Positions 15,578 to 18,294 of a stretch of 18,294 nucleotides of DNA are shown here, in pieces. The DNA is from Dehalococcoidia bacterium (lineage in GTDB: Bacteria > Chloroflexota > Dehalococcoidia > Dehalococcoidales > G020351185): assembly GCA_030640385.1 (NCBI GenBank), contig DAOWJL010000009.1, positions 1 to 18,294 on the forward strand, written 5' to 3'. Each line of letters starts with the position of its first letter. Positions within the stretch are counted from its first letter, which is position 1. The notes beneath the pieces are model-generated. The model saw only the letters and a program-made list of their open reading frames with translations. It was not told the DNA's origin and did not search any database. Both the position numbers and the translations under genes were made by a program.

Positions 15578-16842
15578 TGGCAGAACACAGCAACTCTGAT
15601 ATTAAAGATATCTCCCTGTCTGCCGAAGGCAGGCAACGAATCGAGTGGGCTGGCCGCGAGATGCCGGTGCTCAAGCTTATCGGCCGGCGCTTTGCCGCCG
15701 AGAAACCGCTTGATGGCATCCGCATTTCAGCCTGCCTGCATATTACCACCGAAACCGCTAACCTTGCTCTCACCCTTAAAGAAGGCGGGGCTGATATCGT
15801 TCTATGTGCTTCCAATCCGCTGAGTACCCAGGATGAAGCCGCCGCCGCACTTGTGGAATACGGCATCCCTACAAATGCCATCAATGGAGAGGATGAGGCA
15901 ACCTACTACAAACACATAAATACCGCTCTGGCACACAAGCCACAGCTTACTGTTGATGACGGCGCCGATCTGGTTGCCACCATCCACCAGGAGCAGAGCC
16001 AGTTAATAAAAGACGTTATCGGCGGTACCGAAGAGACGACCACCGGCGTTATCCGCCTGCGCAGCATGGAAAGAGACGGCAAGCTTAAATATCCCATATT
16101 TGCCGTCAACGATGCCCAGACAAAGTACCTGTTTGACAACCGCTACGGCACCGGGCAGAGTACCATCGATGGTATTACCAGAGCAACCAACATCCTGTGG
16201 GCCGGCAAGAAGGTTGTCGTCGGTGGTTACGGCTGGTGCGGGCGCGGTGTCGCCATGAGGGCTAAAGGACTTGGTTCCCAGGTAATCGTGGTGGAAGTGG
16301 AACCACTGCGGGCGCTTGAGGCGATTATGGACGGCTTCCGGGTGATGCCGATACTGGAGGCTGCCCGCATCGGCGATATATTTATTACCGTTACCGGTGA
16401 TAAGCATGTAATCGGTAAAAAACATATTGAGGTTATGAAAGACGGGGCTATTTTAGCCAATAGCGGGCATTTCAACGTGGAAATTGACATTCCGGCACTG
16501 GAAAACCTGGCTAAAGGCAAGCGTCGTATACGAACTTTTATTGATGAATATACGCTGGAGGATGGGCGTCGCCTCTTTCTTCTGGGCGAGGGCAGGCTGA
16601 TAAACCTGACGGCCGCCGAAGGTCACCCGGCCAGCGTCATGGATATGAGCTTTGCCAATCAGGCGCTATGCCTGGAGTATATCGTTAAAAACAGGCAACA
16701 GCTTGAAGCCAAAGTCTACGGCGTGCCTGAAGTTGTTGATAAACAGATAGCCCGCCTGAAACTTGAATCTATGGGCGTCAAGATTGATAACCTGACAGCG
16801 GAACAGGAACAATACCTGAACAGCTGGCAGGAGGGAACATAG
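15577..16842 (+). CDS. ahcY: Adenosylhomocysteinase
   Basis: NAD-dependent S-adenosylhomocysteine hydrolase (421 residues), which splits SAH into adenosine and homocysteine. Seen: HITTETANLAL near the N-terminus, SNPLSTQDEAAAAL, NDAQTKYLFDNRYGTGQS, the Rossmann loop GGYGWCGRGVA beginning near residue 216, NSGHFNVEID, and LLGEGRLINLTAAEGHPASVMD. The length is that of the shorter bacterial/archaeal form, without the roughly 40-residue insertion of many proteobacterial enzymes. ATG overlaps the kinase stop (TAATG) and has GAGGAG ahead. Homocysteine produced here is the substrate of the core methionine synthase encoded about 2.5 kb upstream. Confidence 0.98.
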   Translation: MAEHSNSDIKDISLSAEGRQRIEWAGREMPVLKLIGRRFAAEKPLDGIRISACLHITTETANLALTLKEGGADIVLCASNPLSTQDEAAAALVEYGIPTNAINGEDEATYYKHINTALAHKPQLTVDDGADLVATIHQEQSQLIKDVIGGTEETTTGVIRLRSMERDGKLKYPIFAVNDAQTKYLFDNRYGTGQSTIDGITRATNILWAGKKVVVGGYGWCGRGVAMRAKGLGSQVIVVEVEPLRALEAIMDGFRVMPILEAARIGDIFITVTGDKHVIGKKHIEVMKDGAILANSGHFNVEIDIPALENLAKGKRRIRTFIDEYTLEDGRRLFLLGEGRLINLTAAEGHPASVMDMSFANQALCLEYIVKNRQQLEAKVYGVPEVVDKQIARLKLESMGVKIDNLTAEQEQYLNSWQEGT

Positions 16843-16854
16843 AAAGGAGAATTA

Positions 16855-18063
16855 ATGAGTAACAGCTTTGAAAGCTCTCCCAGCTATATGATAACTTCGG
16901 AATCGGTTACCGAAGGCCACCCGGATAAAATGTGCGACCAGATATCGGATGCTATTCTGGATGCTATTCTTGAAAAAGACCCCTATGGCAGGGTAGCCTG
17001 CGAGGTAGCCACCACCACCGGTCTGGTGATAGTTTTGGGTGAAATTAGCACCAAGTGCTATATTGAAATCCCCCGCATCGTACGCAAGACGGTACGTGAA
17101 ATCGGCTATACAAAACCCGAATACAGCTTTGACTACCAGTCCTGCGGGGTGATGGTTTCCATAAACGAGCAATCCAGCGATATTGATATGGGAGTCAGCC
17201 AGTCTGCGGAGGCTAAAACGAGCCCTGCCGCTGATGACCTTGATAAAACCGGTGCCGGCGACCAGGGGATGATGGTCGGTTTCGCCTGTAACGAGACCCC
17301 GGAGCTTATGCCCCTGCCCATTTCTCTGTCTCATAAACTGTGCCGTCGTTTGGCGCAGGTAAGGAAGGACAAAACCCTGCCCTACCTCCGCCCCGATGGC
17401 AAATCACAGGTTACTATTGAATACCATAGCGGCAAACCAAAAAGGGTGGACAGCGTGGTCATAGGCGCTCAACACAACGCCAATATCAGCCACGAGCAGA
17501 TTGAAAAGGACATTATAGAACATGTCATAAAAGAGGTCGTTCCGCCCGAACTGATTGACAGTGATACCAAGTACTATATCAATACCACCGGCCGTTTCGT
17601 CATCGGTGGCCCCGTTTCCGATACCGGATTTACCGGGCGCAAGATTCTTGTCGATACTTACGGCGGCATCGCCCGCCACGGTGGCGGTTCTTTTTCGGGC
17701 AAAGACCCGACAAAGGTTGACCGCTCGGCGGCTTACATGGCACGCTATATCGCCAAAAACATCGTCGCCGCCGGACTTGCCGACAGGCTGGAAATACAGA
17801 TTGCCTATGTCATCGGCGTCGCCCACCCGCTGTCTGTCTCTGTAGAAGCCTTTGGTACGGGAAAGGTTGATACTCAGCTTATCAAAGCCCTGATTAAAAA
17901 GCACTTTGACCTGCGGCCGGCAGCCATCATTAAAACTCTTGACCTCCTCCGCCCGATATACAAAGCCACCGCCACCTATGGCCACTTCGGCAGAACCGAC
18001 ATTGACCTCCCCTGGGAGAAAACGGATATGGCTGATATTTTAAAAAAAGAGGCAGGATTTTAG
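16855..18063 (+). CDS. metK: S-adenosylmethionine synthetase
   Basis: Makes SAM from methionine and ATP; 402 residues, close to the usual bacterial length (about 380-400). Diagnostic motifs are complete: SESVTEGHPDK (15-25), GAGDQGMMVGFACNE (133-147), GRFVIGGPVSDTGFTGRK, DTYGG, and the P-loop-like HGGGSFSGKDPTKVDRSAAY with an uncommon Ser where Ala is frequent. A strong AAGGAG precedes the ATG by 7 bases. It is the last gene of the plus-strand run, 12 bases after ahcY. No SAM riboswitch fits in the gap, so any SAM feedback would act at the distal promoter or by another route. Confidence 0.98.
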   Translation: MSNSFESSPSYMITSESVTEGHPDKMCDQISDAILDAILEKDPYGRVACEVATTTGLVIVLGEISTKCYIEIPRIVRKTVREIGYTKPEYSFDYQSCGVMVSINEQSSDIDMGVSQSAEAKTSPAADDLDKTGAGDQGMMVGFACNETPELMPLPISLSHKLCRRLAQVRKDKTLPYLRPDGKSQVTIEYHSGKPKRVDSVVIGAQHNANISHEQIEKDIIEHVIKEVVPPELIDSDTKYYINTTGRFVIGGPVSDTGFTGRKILVDTYGGIARHGGGSFSGKDPTKVDRSAAYMARYIAKNIVAAGLADRLEIQIAYVIGVAHPLSVSVEAFGTGKVDTQLIKALIKKHFDLRPAAIIKTLDLLRPIYKATATYGHFGRTDIDLPWEKTDMADILKKEAGF

Positions 18064-18088
18064 GGGATTCGATATTAGTTAATGGTCA

Positions 18089-18105
18089 AGGGGCGGGTTG
18101 CCCCT
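18089..18105 (+). terminator. Hairpin after metK, possible terminator
   Basis: AGGGGC (18089-18094), loop GGGTT, GCCCCT (18100-18105): a six-pair G/C-rich stem 26 bases after the metK stop. It is followed by C/T-rich sequence rather than a T-run, so it is not a textbook intrinsic terminator, though its position suits one. Confidence 0.45.
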
Positions 18106-18184
18106 CCCCTTCCCCTCTGTCATCTTTAACATATACTTCCCTAACCCACCCACCCTCGGGAAGCCTTAAGAAATATAATATAAG

Positions 18185-18201
18185 CTAAAAGGGAGTTTTA
18201 G
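18185..18201. repeat. Small inverted repeat
   Basis: CTAAAA (18185-18190), loop GGGAG, TTTTAG (18196-18201). A weak six-pair A/T stem within the terminal repeat block. Confidence 0.4.
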
Positions 18202-18233
18202 TACATAGACAATCTGATACTAAAGGGGAGTTT

Positions 18234-18250
18234 GAGGGGCGAAGCCCCTC
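18234..18250. repeat. Perfect G/C hairpin
   Basis: GAGGGGC (18234-18240), loop GAA, GCCCCTC (18244-18250): a perfect seven-pair stem. Resembles REP-like intergenic hairpins; it could also end transcription in either direction. Confidence 0.65.
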
Positions 18251-18260
18251 ATATAAATCT

Positions 18261-18290
18261 TCCCCTTCCCCTTAGCTAAGGGGAAGGGGA
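18261..18290. repeat. Perfect 30-bp palindrome
   Basis: Bases 18261-18290 equal their own reverse complement: a TCCCCTTCCCCTT arm, central TTAGCTAA, and an AAGGGGAAGGGGA arm. It has no loop, so it is either a cruciform/terminus-like element, a dimer-protein binding site, or the edge of a dispersed repeat. Confidence 0.8.
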
Positions 18291-18294
18291 TCAA

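Larger units (their letters stand above)
18064..18294 (+). repeat. Gene-free block of hairpins and purine/pyrimidine repeats
   Basis: No open frame is seen after metK. The 231 bases hold at least four inverted repeats (listed separately), the 12-base direct repeat TCCCCTTCCCCT at 18105-18116 and 18261-18272, and several AAGGGGA-type runs. It looks like a REP- or MITE-like intergenic element or composite terminator, but no transposase or target duplication is visible. Confidence 0.6.

Noticed and set aside
18064..18294. CRISPR array
   Set aside because: The repeats are palindromic and unevenly spaced, with no regular repeat-spacer pattern and no cas genes nearby.

Overview
The window looks like a fragment of an anaerobic Chloroflexota genome, most likely class Dehalococcoidia. 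The first 266 bases are the 5' part of a 16S rRNA gene on the minus strand. From memory, its variable-region wording resembles Dehalococcoides-type 16S, but no alignment was run. A folate-independent 'core' methionine synthase, a QueG-like iron-sulfur protein and a DUF6485 protein also fit an anaerobe. Genes are tightly packed, often overlap by 1-14 bases, and use TTG starts repeatedly.

Region 1 (1-462) holds the 16S 5' end and its leader, a good minus-strand rRNA promoter, and a weaker divergent promoter. Region 2 (463-6200) is one compact plus-strand operon: the protease pair tldD-tldE, a PAC2-family protein probably starting at ATT, a HEAT-repeat protein, a GNAT acetyltransferase and a short QueG-like double [4Fe-4S] protein. 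Region 3 (6207-7115) is a minus-strand pair of hot-dog proteins. One keeps the MaoC hydratase catalytic Asp/His and the other has lost the His, so they probably form a two-subunit hydratase. Divergent promoters lie at 7157-7234.

Region 4 (7264-18063) runs entirely on the plus strand: an ABC-2 exporter (ATPase and permease), then a methyl-cycle cluster of mtnA, an AT-rich orphan gene, mtnP, a core-MetE methionine synthase (MesB-like), a DUF6485 Cys-rich protein, an unknown His/Cys-containing protein, an APH-like/P-loop bifunctional kinase, ahcY and metK. The central genes close a cycle. MetK makes SAM, methyltransferases yield SAH, AhcY releases homocysteine, and the MesB-like enzyme remethylates it to methionine. 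MtnP and MtnA begin recycling methylthioadenosine from polyamine or other SAM chemistry. The orphan gene between mtnA and mtnP is the clearest sign of a foreign insertion.

Region 5 (18064-18294) is gene-free and packed with G/C-rich hairpins, including a perfect 30-bp palindrome. I see no CRISPR array, tRNA, transposase or complete defence system. The strongest leads are the ATT start, the AT-rich orphan, the MesB-DUF6485 neighbourhood and the terminal palindromic block.
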